Assembly: GCF_008704715.1 (NCBI RefSeq)
Contig: NZ_CP023689.1
Span: forward strand, 6,572,001-6,636,000
From: Streptomyces chartreusis
GTDB taxonomy: Bacteria; Actinomycetota; Actinomycetes; Streptomycetales; Streptomycetaceae
Length of the DNA: 64,000 nucleotides
Reading direction: 5' to 3'
In this document: piece after piece, positions 41,176 to 49,850 of the stretch
Position numbering within the stretch: position 1 is the stretch's first letter
How the letters are laid out: every line of letters begins with the position of its first letter
Position numbers and translations under genes: made by a program
The notes under the pieces: model-generated
What the model saw: the letters and a program-made list of their open reading frames with translations, nothing else
Told to the model about the DNA's origin: nothing
Databases searched by the model: none

Positions 41176-42461
41176 ACCTCACCGTCACGGACGTACGCCT
41201 GACCCCGATCCTGGTCGCCGACCCGCCGCTGCTGAACACCCAGGGCGTCCACCAGCCGTACACGCCCCGACTGATCGTGGAGGTCGAGACGGCCGACGGG
41301 ATCACGGGCGTCGGCGAGACGTACGGCGACACCAAGTACCTGGAGCTGGCGCGGTCGTTCGCGCGGAAGCTGGTCGGACGCGAGGTCACGGATCTGAACG
41401 GCCTGTTCGCCGTCGCCGACGCGGTGGCCGTCGACCGGTCCCGGGTCTCCGGCCAGGTCGACGTCGGCGGGCTGCGCGGCGTCCAGACCGCCGACAAGCT
41501 GCGGCTGTCCGTCGTCTCCGGCTTCGAGGTCGCCTGCCTCGACGCCCTCGGCAAGGCGCTCGGACTGCCCGTGCACGCGCTGCTCGGCGGGAAGGTGCGG
41601 GACGCGGTCGAGTACAGCGCGTATCTGTTCTACAAATGGGCCGCCCATCCGGAGGGCGTGCGCGCCGAGAAGGACGACTGGGGCGCCGCCGTCGACCCGG
41701 CCGGGGTCGTCGAGCAGGCGCGCAGGTTCAAGGAGACGTACGGCTTCACGTCCTTCAAGCTCAAAGGCGGTGTCTTCCCGCCGGACGAGGAGATCGCGGC
41801 CGTACGGGCGCTCGCCGCAGCCTTTCCCGGGCATCCGCTGCGGCTCGACCCCAACGGGGCCTGGTCGGTGGAGACCTCGCTGAGGGTGGCGCGGGAGCTC
41901 GGGGACGTCCTGGAGTACCTGGAGGACCCGACCCTCGGCACGGCGGGCATGGCCGAGGTCGCCGCGCGCACCGGTGTGCCGCTGGCGACCAACATGTGCG
42001 TGACGACGTTCGCCGAGATCAAGGAGGCGTTCACCAGGGACGCCGTGCAGGTCGTCCTCTCCGACCACCACTACTGGGGCGGGCTGCGCAACACCCGGCA
42101 ACTGGCGGCGATCTGCAGCACCTTCGGTGTCGGGGTGTCCATGCACTCCAACACCCACCTCGGCATCTCCCTGGCCGCGATGACCCACGTGGCGTCCACC
42201 GTGCCGGACCTCCACCACGCCTGCGACTCCCACTACCCCTGGCAGTCCGAGGACGTCCTCACCGAGCGCCTCACCTTCGAGGCCGGCAGGGTCGCCGTGC
42301 CGGACGGCCCCGGACTCGGCGTCGAACTCGACCGCACCCGCCTCGCCGAGCTGCACCGCCGGTGGCTCGATGACGACGGCTCCCACAGGGACCGCGACGA
42401 CGCGGCGGCGATGCGGATCGCGGAACCGGGGTGGGTCACACCGGAGGTGCCGCGCTGGTAG
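41172..42461 (+). CDS. gudD: Glucarate dehydratase (enolase superfamily)
   Basis: The gene encodes 429 residues. The enolase-superfamily catalytic elements are SFKLKGG (KxK base), the metal ligands in RLDPNGAWS and LEDPT, ATNMCVTTFAEI, and SDHHYWGG and MHSNTHLGIS near the end. It dehydrates D-glucarate to 5-dehydro-4-deoxyglucarate, the substrate of the upstream enzyme. GTG start overlaps the previous stop. Confidence 0.9.
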   Translation: MNLTVTDVRLTPILVADPPLLNTQGVHQPYTPRLIVEVETADGITGVGETYGDTKYLELARSFARKLVGREVTDLNGLFAVADAVAVDRSRVSGQVDVGGLRGVQTADKLRLSVVSGFEVACLDALGKALGLPVHALLGGKVRDAVEYSAYLFYKWAAHPEGVRAEKDDWGAAVDPAGVVEQARRFKETYGFTSFKLKGGVFPPDEEIAAVRALAAAFPGHPLRLDPNGAWSVETSLRVARELGDVLEYLEDPTLGTAGMAEVAARTGVPLATNMCVTTFAEIKEAFTRDAVQVVLSDHHYWGGLRNTRQLAAICSTFGVGVSMHSNTHLGISLAAMTHVASTVPDLHHACDSHYPWQSEDVLTERLTFEAGRVAVPDGPGLGVELDRTRLAELHRRWLDDDGSHRDRDDAAAMRIAEPGWVTPEVPRW

Positions 42462-42586
42462 GAGCGGCCCGGGACGGGTGACGGCCGCTCGACCTGCACG
42501 GGCGGGCGGCTCGGGCAGGATCGTGGTGGCGTTGTCAGTGGCTTGGTGCACACTGGCCAGATCGGCACCACGTCAGGGAGCGCACC

Positions 42587-43759
42587 GTGACCACGCCCAC
42601 CGCGCCCACCGGAAGAGGACCCTCGCCCCAGCGGCCGTCGGCCATGGCGGCGGGGCCGTACCGCCGCGCCCAGGTCGACCCGCTCGCCGGCCTGCGCGCG
42701 CCCGCCGACCCGCCCTGGGACGTGTACCTCACGGGCACCGTCTTCCTGGACATCATCTTCACCGGCCTCGACTCCGCCCCGGTGCGCGGGACCGAGTCCT
42801 GGGCGCGCGGCATGGGCTCCAGCCCCGGCGGCGTGGCGAACATGGCCACCGCCCTGGCCCGCCTCGGCCTGCGGACGTCCCTCGCGGCGGCCTTCGGCGA
42901 CGACCACTACGGCGACTACTGCTGGGACGCGCTGGAGCAGGGCGAGGGCATCGACCTCTCGCCCTCGCGCACGGTCCCGGGCTGGCACTCGCCGGTCACG
43001 GTGTCGATGGCGTACGAAGGGGAGCGCACGATGGTCTCCCACGGCCACGAGCCGCCCCCGGAGCCGGTGCCGCTGCCCGAGGGGGCACCACAGTGCCCGC
43101 CGCGCGCCCGTGCCGCCGTGGCCTCCCTGGTGCCGGGCATCCGCGCGCCCTGGATCGCGCAGGCCGCGAGCAAGGGCGCCCGCATCTTCGCCGACGTCGG
43201 CTGGGACGACACCGGAGCGTGGGACCTGGCGGGACTGGCGGACCTGGAGCACTGCGAGGCATTCCTGCCGAACGCGCAGGAAGCCATGCGGTACACGCGC
43301 ACCGACTGCCCCCGCAAGGCCGCCCACGCCCTGGCCGAGCATGTGCCGCTGGCGGTCGTCACCCTCGGCGCGGAGGGCGCGTACGCGGTGGACGGCGGGA
43401 CCGGCGAGACCGCCGTGGTCCCGGCCATCGCCGTGGAGGCACTGGACCCGACCGGCGCCGGTGACGTCTTCGTCGCCGGGTTCGTCACCGGTACCCTGGC
43501 CGACTGGCCGCTCGCCGACCGTCTGGCCTTCGCGGGCCTGACGGCCGCCCTCTCCGTCCAGGAGTTCGGCGGCTCCCTCTCCGCCCCCGGCTGGGCCGAG
43601 ATCGGCGCCTGGTGGCGTCAGGTCCGCTCCCTCGACCGGCAGGACCCCGAGGCCCTGAGCCGGTACGCGTTCCTGACGGACCTGGTGCCGAAGGACGCGG
43701 GAAGACCCTGGCCGCTGCGCAGAGCGGTGCCGACGATCGGGTTCAGACGGTCGGCGTGA
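42587..43759 (+). CDS. PfkB-family carbohydrate kinase
   Basis: The gene encodes 390 residues. The PfkB signature 2 is DPTGAGDVFVAGF near the C-terminus; GMGSSPGGVANMATALARLGL is the signature 1 region. It phosphorylates a sugar or nucleoside, not further resolvable. An extended N-terminus (first ~45 residues, Pro/Thr-rich) precedes the domain. GTG start has GGGAG 6 nt upstream. It lies downstream of the glucarate genes but with a 125-bp gap, so it may have its own promoter. Confidence 0.85.
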   Translation: MTTPTAPTGRGPSPQRPSAMAAGPYRRAQVDPLAGLRAPADPPWDVYLTGTVFLDIIFTGLDSAPVRGTESWARGMGSSPGGVANMATALARLGLRTSLAAAFGDDHYGDYCWDALEQGEGIDLSPSRTVPGWHSPVTVSMAYEGERTMVSHGHEPPPEPVPLPEGAPQCPPRARAAVASLVPGIRAPWIAQAASKGARIFADVGWDDTGAWDLAGLADLEHCEAFLPNAQEAMRYTRTDCPRKAAHALAEHVPLAVVTLGAEGAYAVDGGTGETAVVPAIAVEALDPTGAGDVFVAGFVTGTLADWPLADRLAFAGLTAALSVQEFGGSLSAPGWAEIGAWWRQVRSLDRQDPEALSRYAFLTDLVPKDAGRPWPLRRAVPTIGFRRSA

Positions 43760-43767
43760 GAGTGTGC

Positions 43768-44568
43768 TCAGCTCGGCGTCGCCGGGGTCAGCACCACGAA
43801 GTCCGCGTTCGACGGGTCCACGCACACGGCCAGCCGGCCGACGCCCTCGGCGTCCTCCGGGCCCATCTGCACACTGCCGCCGTTCTCGGTGACCTTGGCG
43901 ACCGCCGCATCGCAGTCGTCGACGTTGAAGACCGGGTGCCAGTACGGCCGCCCGCCCGCCAGCGCGAGGTTCTCCGCCGGGAGCTCCATGAGGCCGCCCT
44001 GCATCCGCTCCTCGGGCAGCCCGGCGGGCGTGATGATGGTGTACGCGCCACCGCCGCCCGGCAGTTCCATGTCGCCGTACTGCCAGCCGAAGATCCCGGC
44101 GTAGAACTCCTTCGCGGCCGTGGCGTCGGTCGTGTACAGCTCGGTCCAGGACAGCGAGCCCGGCTCGTCCGCCAGCTCGAAGCCCGAGTTCTTACCCGGC
44201 TGCCACACGGCGAACTGCCCGCCCAGCGGATCGGTGAACTGCGCCATCCGGCCCCAGTCCTCCAGGTCCATCGGCGCCACCCGCACCGCGCCGCCCGCGT
44301 TCTGCACCGCCTGCGTCGTGGCGTCCGCGTCCGGGACGGTGTAGTAGATCATCCAGGCCGAGCGCGCACCCTCCTCGGTGAGCTTGCCGAGCCCGGCTAC
44401 GGTCTTGCCGTCCTTCTTGAACATGCCGCCCTGGAATTCCTCGTCCTCACCCATGGACTCGTACTCCCAGCCGAGCACCGCACCGTAGAAGGCCGCGGAG
44501 GCCCGCACGTCGGGAGCGCCGAGGTCGAGCCAGCAGGGGGAACCCGGGGCCTGGTCGGTGGTGATCAT
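43768..44568 (-). CDS. Two-domain VOC (glyoxalase-like) protein
   Basis: The gene encodes 266 residues with two VOC domains: first CWLDLGAPDVRASAAFYGAVLGWEYE through DPLGGQFAVWQPG; second SLSWTELYTTDATAAKEFYAGIFGW through VCVDPSNADFVVL. It may bind a small aromatic or metal-chelated ligand; the substrate is unknown. AAGGGAA before the ATG is a fair ribosome binding site. It converges with the PfkB kinase. Confidence 0.85.
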   Translation of the reverse strand: MITTDQAPGSPCWLDLGAPDVRASAAFYGAVLGWEYESMGEDEEFQGGMFKKDGKTVAGLGKLTEEGARSAWMIYYTVPDADATTQAVQNAGGAVRVAPMDLEDWGRMAQFTDPLGGQFAVWQPGKNSGFELADEPGSLSWTELYTTDATAAKEFYAGIFGWQYGDMELPGGGGAYTIITPAGLPEERMQGGLMELPAENLALAGGRPYWHPVFNVDDCDAAVAKVTENGGSVQMGPEDAEGVGRLAVCVDPSNADFVVLTPATPS

Positions 44569-44660
44569 GACGATTCCCTTCCGCCGATCCTGTATGCCCT
44601 CAGCGTGACACCGGGCACTGACAATCGCCCGCCGACGTTTCTCGCCCCCGCTGCCCCTAC

Positions 44661-44702
44661 CCTCCCCCACTCTCGGCTTCGCTCGACCGGGGGGACCCCC
44701 AT
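44661..44702 (+). repeat. 42-bp dispersed repeat, intergenic copy
   Basis: Begins CCTCCCCCACTCTCG and ends GGGGACCCCCAT, the same family as the copies inside the SpoIIE phosphatase (22409-22450) and MFS (38732-38773) genes. Confidence 0.65.
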
Positions 44703-44753
44703 CGTCCCCGGGGGCTGCGCCCCCAGACCCCCGCTTCGGCCTGAACGGCCTCG

Positions 44754-44831
44754 TCCTCAAACGCCGGACGGGCTGAAAACCTTCGCCCACCGGCGTGTGC
44801 CGAGAAATTCAGCCCCTCCGGCGTTTGAGGA
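44754..44831. repeat. 24-bp inverted repeat pair
   Basis: TCCTCAAACGCCGGACGGGC (with TGAA) at 44754-44777 matches the reverse complement of 44808-44831 at 23 of 24 positions. The motif CTCAAACGCCGGACGGGCTGAA is a familiar Streptomyces intergenic repeat; here two copies face each other. Confidence 0.65.
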
Positions 44832-44903
44832 GCGGGGTCGAAGGGGCGGAGCCCCTTCAGGATGGGACGGGTAGGGGCGGCGGGGGCGAAAACGCTTCGA
44901 ACC

Positions 44904-45257
44904 TCAGCCCGCCGTGACCGTCCCGCGTACCGACCCGTCCGGTCCCGCCACCAGCACCGGCGTTCCCGGCCCGCCCAGGTCGCGTACCGCCGCGCGGTCC
45001 GCGTCCGAGGCGCTCTCCGCCTCCGTCACGACCGCGGCCGCCTCCAGCGACTTCGCGCCCGACGCCACCGCCATCGCCACCGCCGTCTGGAGCGCGCTCA
45101 GCTTCAGGGAGTCCAGGGCCACGGTCCCCGCGACATACGTACGGCCCGTGTCGTCCCGAACGGCCGCGCCCTCGGGCACGCCGTTGCGGGCCCGAGCGGA
45201 ACGGGCCAGGGTGACGATCTTGCGGTCCTCGGGGTCGAGTGCGCTGTTGTCGGTCAT
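44904..45257 (-). CDS. Cytidine-deaminase-like protein lacking zinc ligands
   Basis: The gene encodes 117 residues. Size and layout follow the cytidine deaminase fold (DRKIVTLARSARARNGVPEGAAV, then GRTYVAGTVALDSLKLSALQTAVAMAVASGAKSL). The position of the H/C-A-E motif reads SALQTA, and no PCxxC follows, so the zinc site is absent and deaminase activity is not expected. It may be a binding or structural relative. It lies near the ybeY-era group, where actinobacteria often carry a cytidine-deaminase gene. Confidence 0.65.
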   Translation of the reverse strand: MTDNSALDPEDRKIVTLARSARARNGVPEGAAVRDDTGRTYVAGTVALDSLKLSALQTAVAMAVASGAKSLEAAAVVTEAESASDADRAAVRDLGGPGTPVLVAGPDGSVRGTVTAG

Positions 45258-45285
45258 GCGCTGAGCATACGTAGCGCCACCGGCC

Positions 45286-46161
45286 CTATCCGGCCACGGG
45301 GTACATCGCCCCGCGCCGGCCCTCCGGGGACGCCAGCCACTCCAGCTTGGCCGCCGTGTTCGCCTCGTCCAGCGGCGTGTGCAGCACGATCGACAGATCG
45401 GGGCGCACCGGCATCTGCATCACGCTCGACTCCATGCACAGCAGCCCGACCAGCGGATGCTCCAGCTCCTTGCGGATCTGCCCGGCGTCCTCGATGTCGC
45501 GGCGCTCCCACAGCGCGGTGAACTCCGCGCTGGACTCCTTCGCCTCGGCCAGCACGGCCTGGAACCCCTCGTCGTCGGGGGAGGCCGAGCACACCGCGCG
45601 GAACTGCGCCACGACCGTGGCCGCGTTCGCCTCCCAGTTCCTGGAGCGCGAGCGGTACATCGGGTCGGTGAAGAAGTCGATCAGGCAGTTCCACCGCTTG
45701 CCGGGGCGCATGCCGAGCACCGTCGCGGCCGCGTCGTTGTGCAGCACGCCGTTGTAGTACTTGTCCATGATGTGCGCCGGATACGGCATCCACGCGTCGA
45801 TCAGCCGCCGCAGCCCGTCGCACATCTCCTGCTTCTCGGGCGCCACTTCGGCCACCGGCGGATTGAGCCCGGCCAGCAGATACAGGTGCCGCCGCTCGGC
45901 GTTGCTCAGCCGCAGCACCCGGCCGACGGAGTCCAGCACCTGCGGCGACACGGAGATCTCCCGCCCCTGCTCCAGCCACTGGTACCAGGAGGCGCCCACC
46001 CCGGCCAGCACGGCGACCTCCTCGCGCCGCAGCCCCGGAGTACGGCGCCGCGCGCCACCGTCGGGCAGTCCCGCCTCGCCCGGTGTCACCCGGGCCCGCC
46101 TGCTCATCAGGAACTCGCGCAGCTCGCGCCGCCGATGACTCTTCAGCGTGCCCTCGGACAC
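45286..46161 (-). CDS. Helix-turn-helix regulator of the MmyB-like type
   Basis: The gene encodes 291 residues. HTH: RRRTPGLRREEVAVLAGVGASWYQWLEQGREISVSPQVLDSVGRVL. The C-terminal MmyB-like ligand-binding domain follows (YLLAGLNPPV, DAWMPYPAHIMDKYYNGVLHNDAAA, WNCLIDFFTDP, HPLVGLLCMESSVMQ). In relatives this domain binds fatty-acid-like ligands. GTG start at 46161. It is divergent from the MFS drug-type transporter, with a perfect palindrome between them, so it probably controls that transporter. Confidence 0.88.
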   Translation of the reverse strand: MSEGTLKSHRRRELREFLMSRRARVTPGEAGLPDGGARRRTPGLRREEVAVLAGVGASWYQWLEQGREISVSPQVLDSVGRVLRLSNAERRHLYLLAGLNPPVAEVAPEKQEMCDGLRRLIDAWMPYPAHIMDKYYNGVLHNDAAATVLGMRPGKRWNCLIDFFTDPMYRSRSRNWEANAATVVAQFRAVCSASPDDEGFQAVLAEAKESSAEFTALWERRDIEDAGQIRKELEHPLVGLLCMESSVMQMPVRPDLSIVLHTPLDEANTAAKLEWLASPEGRRGAMYPVAG

Positions 46162-46185
46162 GTACCGATCCCCCCGTTCGCGTTG

Positions 46186-46206
46186 GCTGGTGGTGCCACC
46201 ACCAGC
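46186..46206. promoter_or_regulatory. Palindromic operator candidate
   Basis: GCTGGTGGT, GCC, ACCACCAGC: a perfect 9-bp inverted repeat with 3-bp centre, and the flanks GTTG/CAAC nearly extend it. It lies in the 94-bp gap between the HTH regulator and the MFS transporter, nearer the regulator start. Confidence 0.5.
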
Positions 46207-46255
46207 ACAACTTCCGGCTCCCCACGGCTATTCCGACGCCAGCAGGCTCTTGCCC

Positions 46256-47716
46256 ATGGCGATCGACACTCCCTCACCCACCTCCCCAACCACCACCGCG
46301 CCCCTGCCCGACACCCCCCGGATGTCGACGCGCGACAGACTCGTCCTGTTCGTCCTGTGCGCCGCCCAGTTCATGGTCGCGCTCGACTTCTCCGTGCTGA
46401 ACGTCGCCCTGCCCGTCCTCGGCGCCGACCTCGGCATGAGCCAGTCGGCCCTCCAGTGGGCGGTCACCGCGTTCGCGCTGCCGTCCGGCGGCTTCCTGCT
46501 CCTGTTCGGCCGCATCGGCGACCTCTACGGCCGCCGCAGGCTGTTCCTCACCGGCCTGGCCCTGTTCGCCGCCGCCTCGGTGCTCGCCACGTTCGCCTGG
46601 GACCCGGCGTCGTTCCTCGCCGGACGCGCCCTCCAGGGCCTCGGCGCGGCGGTCATCGTCCCGACCGGCATGTCCCTGCTGACGACCACGTTCGCCGAGG
46701 GGCCCGCCCGGGCCCGGGCGCTCGGCATCTCCGGGACGCTGATGTCCCTCGGCTTCACCATCGGCATGGTGGCCGGCGGCATCCTGACCGACGCGCTCGG
46801 CTGGCGCTCCACGATGGGCCTGCTCGCGGTCTTCGCCCTGATCGTGCTGCCCCTCGCGCCCGGCCTGCTGCCCGAGTCCCGCACCCCGGAGCGCCCGCAC
46901 CTCGACGTACCCGGCGCGATCACCGTCACCGGCGGTCTGCTGTCCCTGATCTACGCCCTGACGACGGCCGCCGACCACGGCTTCGCCCGCGCCGACGTCA
47001 TCGCGACCCTGATCGCCGGCCTCGCGCTGCTCGCCGCCTTCGTGGTCGTGGAGTCCCGTACCGCCGCTCCGCTGGTCTCCCTGCCCATGCTGCGCCGCCG
47101 CACGGTGGCCTGGGGCAACATCGGCGGCCTTGTCACCTTCTCGATGATGTCGACGGTGATCTTCGTGCTCACCCTGTACCTCCAGGAGATCCTGGACCTG
47201 TCGGCCTGGGAGACGGGTCTGGTCTTCGGCGTCCAGGGCGTGGTCTCGGTGGTCGCGGGCGCGCTCACCCCGAGGTTCGTCAGCCGCCTCGGCGCCCGCC
47301 GCACCCTGGTGCTCTCGCTCACGGGGCAGGGCGCCTTCATCTCCGGGCTGGTGTTCCTGAACGCCGAGACCTGGTCCGTCTGGCTCGCCACGGCCGCCGT
47401 CTCGGTGGCGAGCATGTTCCACCTGGGCGCGATCATCTCCTACGGCCTGACGGTCACCTCCGGCGTCCCCGACGAGGAACAGGGCCTGGCCACCGGCCTG
47501 GTCACCTCCACCCAGCAGATCGGCCTCACGGTCGGCATCCCGCTGCTGGGCGTCATCGCCACCACCGCCGACGACCTCCTGTCCGGCACCCGCACGGCGA
47601 TGGCCCTGAACGCGGCGATCGTCCTGACCGCTGCGGCCCTCGTCGGCCTCGGACTGCGCACCCGGCGGACGGCCGGATCAGGGGCGGTCGAGGCGGAGGC
47701 GCTCGGCTCTCGGTAG
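46256..47716 (+). CDS. MFS drug-type transporter (DHA2, 14-helix)
   Basis: The gene encodes 486 residues. The family fingerprint is LDFSVLNVALPVLGADLGMSQSALQW, FGRIGDLYGRRRLFLTG (motif A) and FAEGPARARALGISGTLMSLGFTIG; 14 hydrophobic segments are visible. Probably exports a toxic compound or metabolite. The ATG at 46256 is chosen (MAIDTPSP); it lacks a good ribosome binding site. Its 3' end overlaps the YjbR gene by 39 bp on the other strand. Confidence 0.87.
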   Translation: MAIDTPSPTSPTTTAPLPDTPRMSTRDRLVLFVLCAAQFMVALDFSVLNVALPVLGADLGMSQSALQWAVTAFALPSGGFLLLFGRIGDLYGRRRLFLTGLALFAAASVLATFAWDPASFLAGRALQGLGAAVIVPTGMSLLTTTFAEGPARARALGISGTLMSLGFTIGMVAGGILTDALGWRSTMGLLAVFALIVLPLAPGLLPESRTPERPHLDVPGAITVTGGLLSLIYALTTAADHGFARADVIATLIAGLALLAAFVVVESRTAAPLVSLPMLRRRTVAWGNIGGLVTFSMMSTVIFVLTLYLQEILDLSAWETGLVFGVQGVVSVVAGALTPRFVSRLGARRTLVLSLTGQGAFISGLVFLNAETWSVWLATAAVSVASMFHLGAIISYGLTVTSGVPDEEQGLATGLVTSTQQIGLTVGIPLLGVIATTADDLLSGTRTAMALNAAIVLTAAALVGLGLRTRRTAGSGAVEAEALGSR

Positions 47717-48037
47717 ACCGGCGACGACCAGGTCGTAGGAGTCCTCGACGAGCTCCCGGACAAGGCGGTCCGGGAGTTCGCCGTCGGCCGTGACGGTGTT
47801 CCAGTGCCGCTTGTTCATGTGATAGCCGGGGATGATCAGGCCGGGGTACTCGCCGCGCAGGCGGACCGCGTCGTCCGGGTCGCACTTGAGGTTGACCGTC
47901 AGGGGCCGGGCGTCCAGGTTCGTCAGGGCGAAGAGCTTGCCGAGGACCTTGAAGACCGAGGTCTCCGGATTGAAGGGGAAGTCCTCCACGGTCGCGTTGA
48001 ACGACAGGCAGAAGGCGCGCAGCTCCTGAGGGGTCAC
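47678..48037 (-). CDS. MmcQ/YjbR family protein
   Basis: The gene encodes 119 residues with the CyaY-like fold of this family (VEDFPFNPETSVFKVLGKLFALT, then TVNLKCDPDDAVRLR, GYHMNKRHWNTV). The family may bind DNA; its role is not known here. GTG start overlaps the CNNM gene stop (GTGA), so it is translated with that operon. The 3' end overlaps the MFS gene on the other strand. Confidence 0.88.
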   Translation of the reverse strand: MTPQELRAFCLSFNATVEDFPFNPETSVFKVLGKLFALTNLDARPLTVNLKCDPDDAVRLRGEYPGLIIPGYHMNKRHWNTVTADGELPDRLVRELVEDSYDLVVAGLPRAERLRLDRP

Positions 48038-49341
48038 TCGGACTCCTTCTCCTCCTCCGGGGGCACGAGGGGACCCACCGGCTCGACGAGCACGGTCACG
48101 ATCTTGTTCCGGCGGCCGGCCGCGGCCTCCGCGGTCAGCCGCAGCGTGCGGCCGTCGGGCAGCTCGACCACCGACGACGCCCCGGCGATCGGGACCCGGC
48201 CCAGCGCCTTCGCCAGCAGCCCGCCGACCGTCTCCACGTCCTCGTCGTCGTACTCGTCGAGGCCGTACAGCTCGCCCAGGTCGGTGATGTCCAGGCGGGC
48301 GGTGACGCGGTAGCGGTCCTCGCCCAGCTCCTCCACCGGCGGCAGCTCACGGTCGTACTCGTCGGTGATCTCGCCGACGATCTCCTCGAGGATGTCCTCG
48401 ATGGTCACGATGCCGGCGGTGCCGCCGTACTCGTCGATGACCACGGCGACGTGGTTGCGCTCCTTCTGCATCTCGCGCAGCAGGTCACCGGCGTTCTTGG
48501 TGTCGGGCACGAAGAACGCGGGCCGCATCGCCGTCGACACCAGCTCGCTCTCCGCGTCCCGGGAGATGTGCGTCTTGCGGGTGAGGTCCTTCAGGTACAC
48601 CATCCCGACCACGTCGTCCTCGCTCTCCCCGACCACCGGGATCCGTGAGAAACCGGAGCGCAGGGCGAGGGTGAGGGCCTGGCGGATGGTCTTGTAGCGC
48701 TCGATGACGACGAGGTCGGTGCGCGGGACCATGACCTCGCGCACGAGGGTGTCGCCGAGCTCGAAGACCGAGTGCACCATGCGGCGCTCGTCGTCCTCGA
48801 TCAGCGACTCCTTCTCGGCGAGGTCGACCAGTGCGCGCAGCTCCGCCTCGGAGGCGAACGGGCCGCGCCGGAAGCCCTTGCCGGGGGTCAGCGCGTTGCC
48901 GATGAGGATCAGCAGATAGGGGATCGGGCCCATGACGCGGGCCAGCGGCAGCAGGATGTACGCCGCCGCCGTCGCCGTGTTCAGCGGGTGCTGGCGGCCG
49001 ATGGTGCGCGGGGAGACCCCGACGGCGACGTACGACACCAGGACCATGACGGCTATGGCGACCAGCAGCGCCTGGGTGGTGCTGTCGAACTCCTGAAGAC
49101 AGGCGTACGTGACCAGCGCGGCGGCGGCCATCTCGCAGGCCACGCGCACCAGCAGCGCCACGTTCAGATAGCGCGTCGGGTCGGCGGCGACGAGCGCGAG
49201 CTTCTCGCTCCCGCGCCGCCCGCTGCGTACGGCCTCCTCGGCACGGAAGCTGGAGACGCGCGCCAGGCCCGCCTCCGCGCAGGCGGCGAGCCAGGCGACG
49301 ACCACCAGGGCGATGGCGCCGGAGACGAGGGCGAGACTCAT
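48034..49341 (-). CDS. CNNM/CorC-type membrane protein (hemolysin-family, DUF21 with CBS pair)
   Basis: The gene encodes 435 residues. An N-terminal DUF21 membrane domain (ALVSGAIALVVVAWLAACAEAGLA, later TTQALLVAIAVMVLVSYVAVG and AYILLPLARVMGPI) is followed by two CBS domains (VREVMVPRTDLVVIERYKT, VAVVIDEYGGTAGIVTIEDILEEIVGEI) and a CorC C-terminal domain. Likely a magnesium or cobalt efflux protein. It overlaps ybeY by ATGA. Confidence 0.9.
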   Translation of the reverse strand: MSLALVSGAIALVVVAWLAACAEAGLARVSSFRAEEAVRSGRRGSEKLALVAADPTRYLNVALLVRVACEMAAAALVTYACLQEFDSTTQALLVAIAVMVLVSYVAVGVSPRTIGRQHPLNTATAAAYILLPLARVMGPIPYLLILIGNALTPGKGFRRGPFASEAELRALVDLAEKESLIEDDERRMVHSVFELGDTLVREVMVPRTDLVVIERYKTIRQALTLALRSGFSRIPVVGESEDDVVGMVYLKDLTRKTHISRDAESELVSTAMRPAFFVPDTKNAGDLLREMQKERNHVAVVIDEYGGTAGIVTIEDILEEIVGEITDEYDRELPPVEELGEDRYRVTARLDITDLGELYGLDEYDDEDVETVGGLLAKALGRVPIAGASSVVELPDGRTLRLTAEAAAGRRNKIVTVLVEPVGPLVPPEEEKESE

Positions 49342-49835
49342 GACACGGTCGGGGCCGGGGAAGGACCGGTCAGGCCCTTCTCCGCACGCCAGCCGTCCAC
49401 GATGGCCGCCTGGAGACCGAACATCTCGGCCTTCTCGTCGGGCTCCTCGTGGTCGTACCCGAGGAGGTGCAGCACACCGTGGACGGTGAGCAGCTGGAGC
49501 TCCTCGTCCATGGTGTGCTGCGTGGGCGCCTCGGTTCCCTGCTTGGCGGCGACCTCGGGGCAGAGCACGATGTCGCCGAGCAGCCCCTGCGGGGGCTCGT
49601 CGTCGTCCTTCGACGGCGGGCGCAGCTCGTCCATCGGGAAGGACATGACATCCGTGGGCCCCGGCAGGTCCATCCACTGGATGTGGAGCTGCTCCATGGC
49701 GTCGGCGTCCACGACGATCACCGAGAGCTCGGAGAGCGGGTGGATGCGCATCCGCGCGAGCGCGTAGCGGGCGATGTCGAGGATCGCCTGCTCATCGACC
49801 TCGGTGCCGGACTCGTTGTTGACGTCGATCGACAT
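49338..49835 (-). CDS. ybeY: Endoribonuclease YbeY
   Basis: The gene encodes 165 residues. The zinc motif HGVLHLLGYDHEEPDE (HxxxHxxGxDH) is complete. YbeY acts in 16S rRNA 3' end maturation and ribosome quality control. Its start is 15 bp after the phoH stop and its stop overlaps the CNNM start, so it is in the phoH-ybeY-CNNM operon. Confidence 0.95.
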   Translation of the reverse strand: MSIDVNNESGTEVDEQAILDIARYALARMRIHPLSELSVIVVDADAMEQLHIQWMDLPGPTDVMSFPMDELRPPSKDDDEPPQGLLGDIVLCPEVAAKQGTEAPTQHTMDEELQLLTVHGVLHLLGYDHEEPDEKAEMFGLQAAIVDGWRAEKGLTGPSPAPTVS

Positions 49836-49850
49836 GGGCTTGCGTGTTCT

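Larger units (their letters stand above)
44569..44903. other. Intergenic region with dispersed repeats
   Basis: No gene is seen. It contains the 42-bp repeat at 44661-44702, a GGGGGCTGCGCCCCC hairpin just after it, a large inverted repeat (44754-44777 against 44808-44831), and a GAAGGGGCGGAGCCCCTTC hairpin at about 44840-44858. Confidence 0.6.

Noticed and set aside
42533..42560. Promoter TTGTCA before the PfkB kinase
   Set aside because: No acceptable -10 hexamer lies at 16-19 bp spacing.
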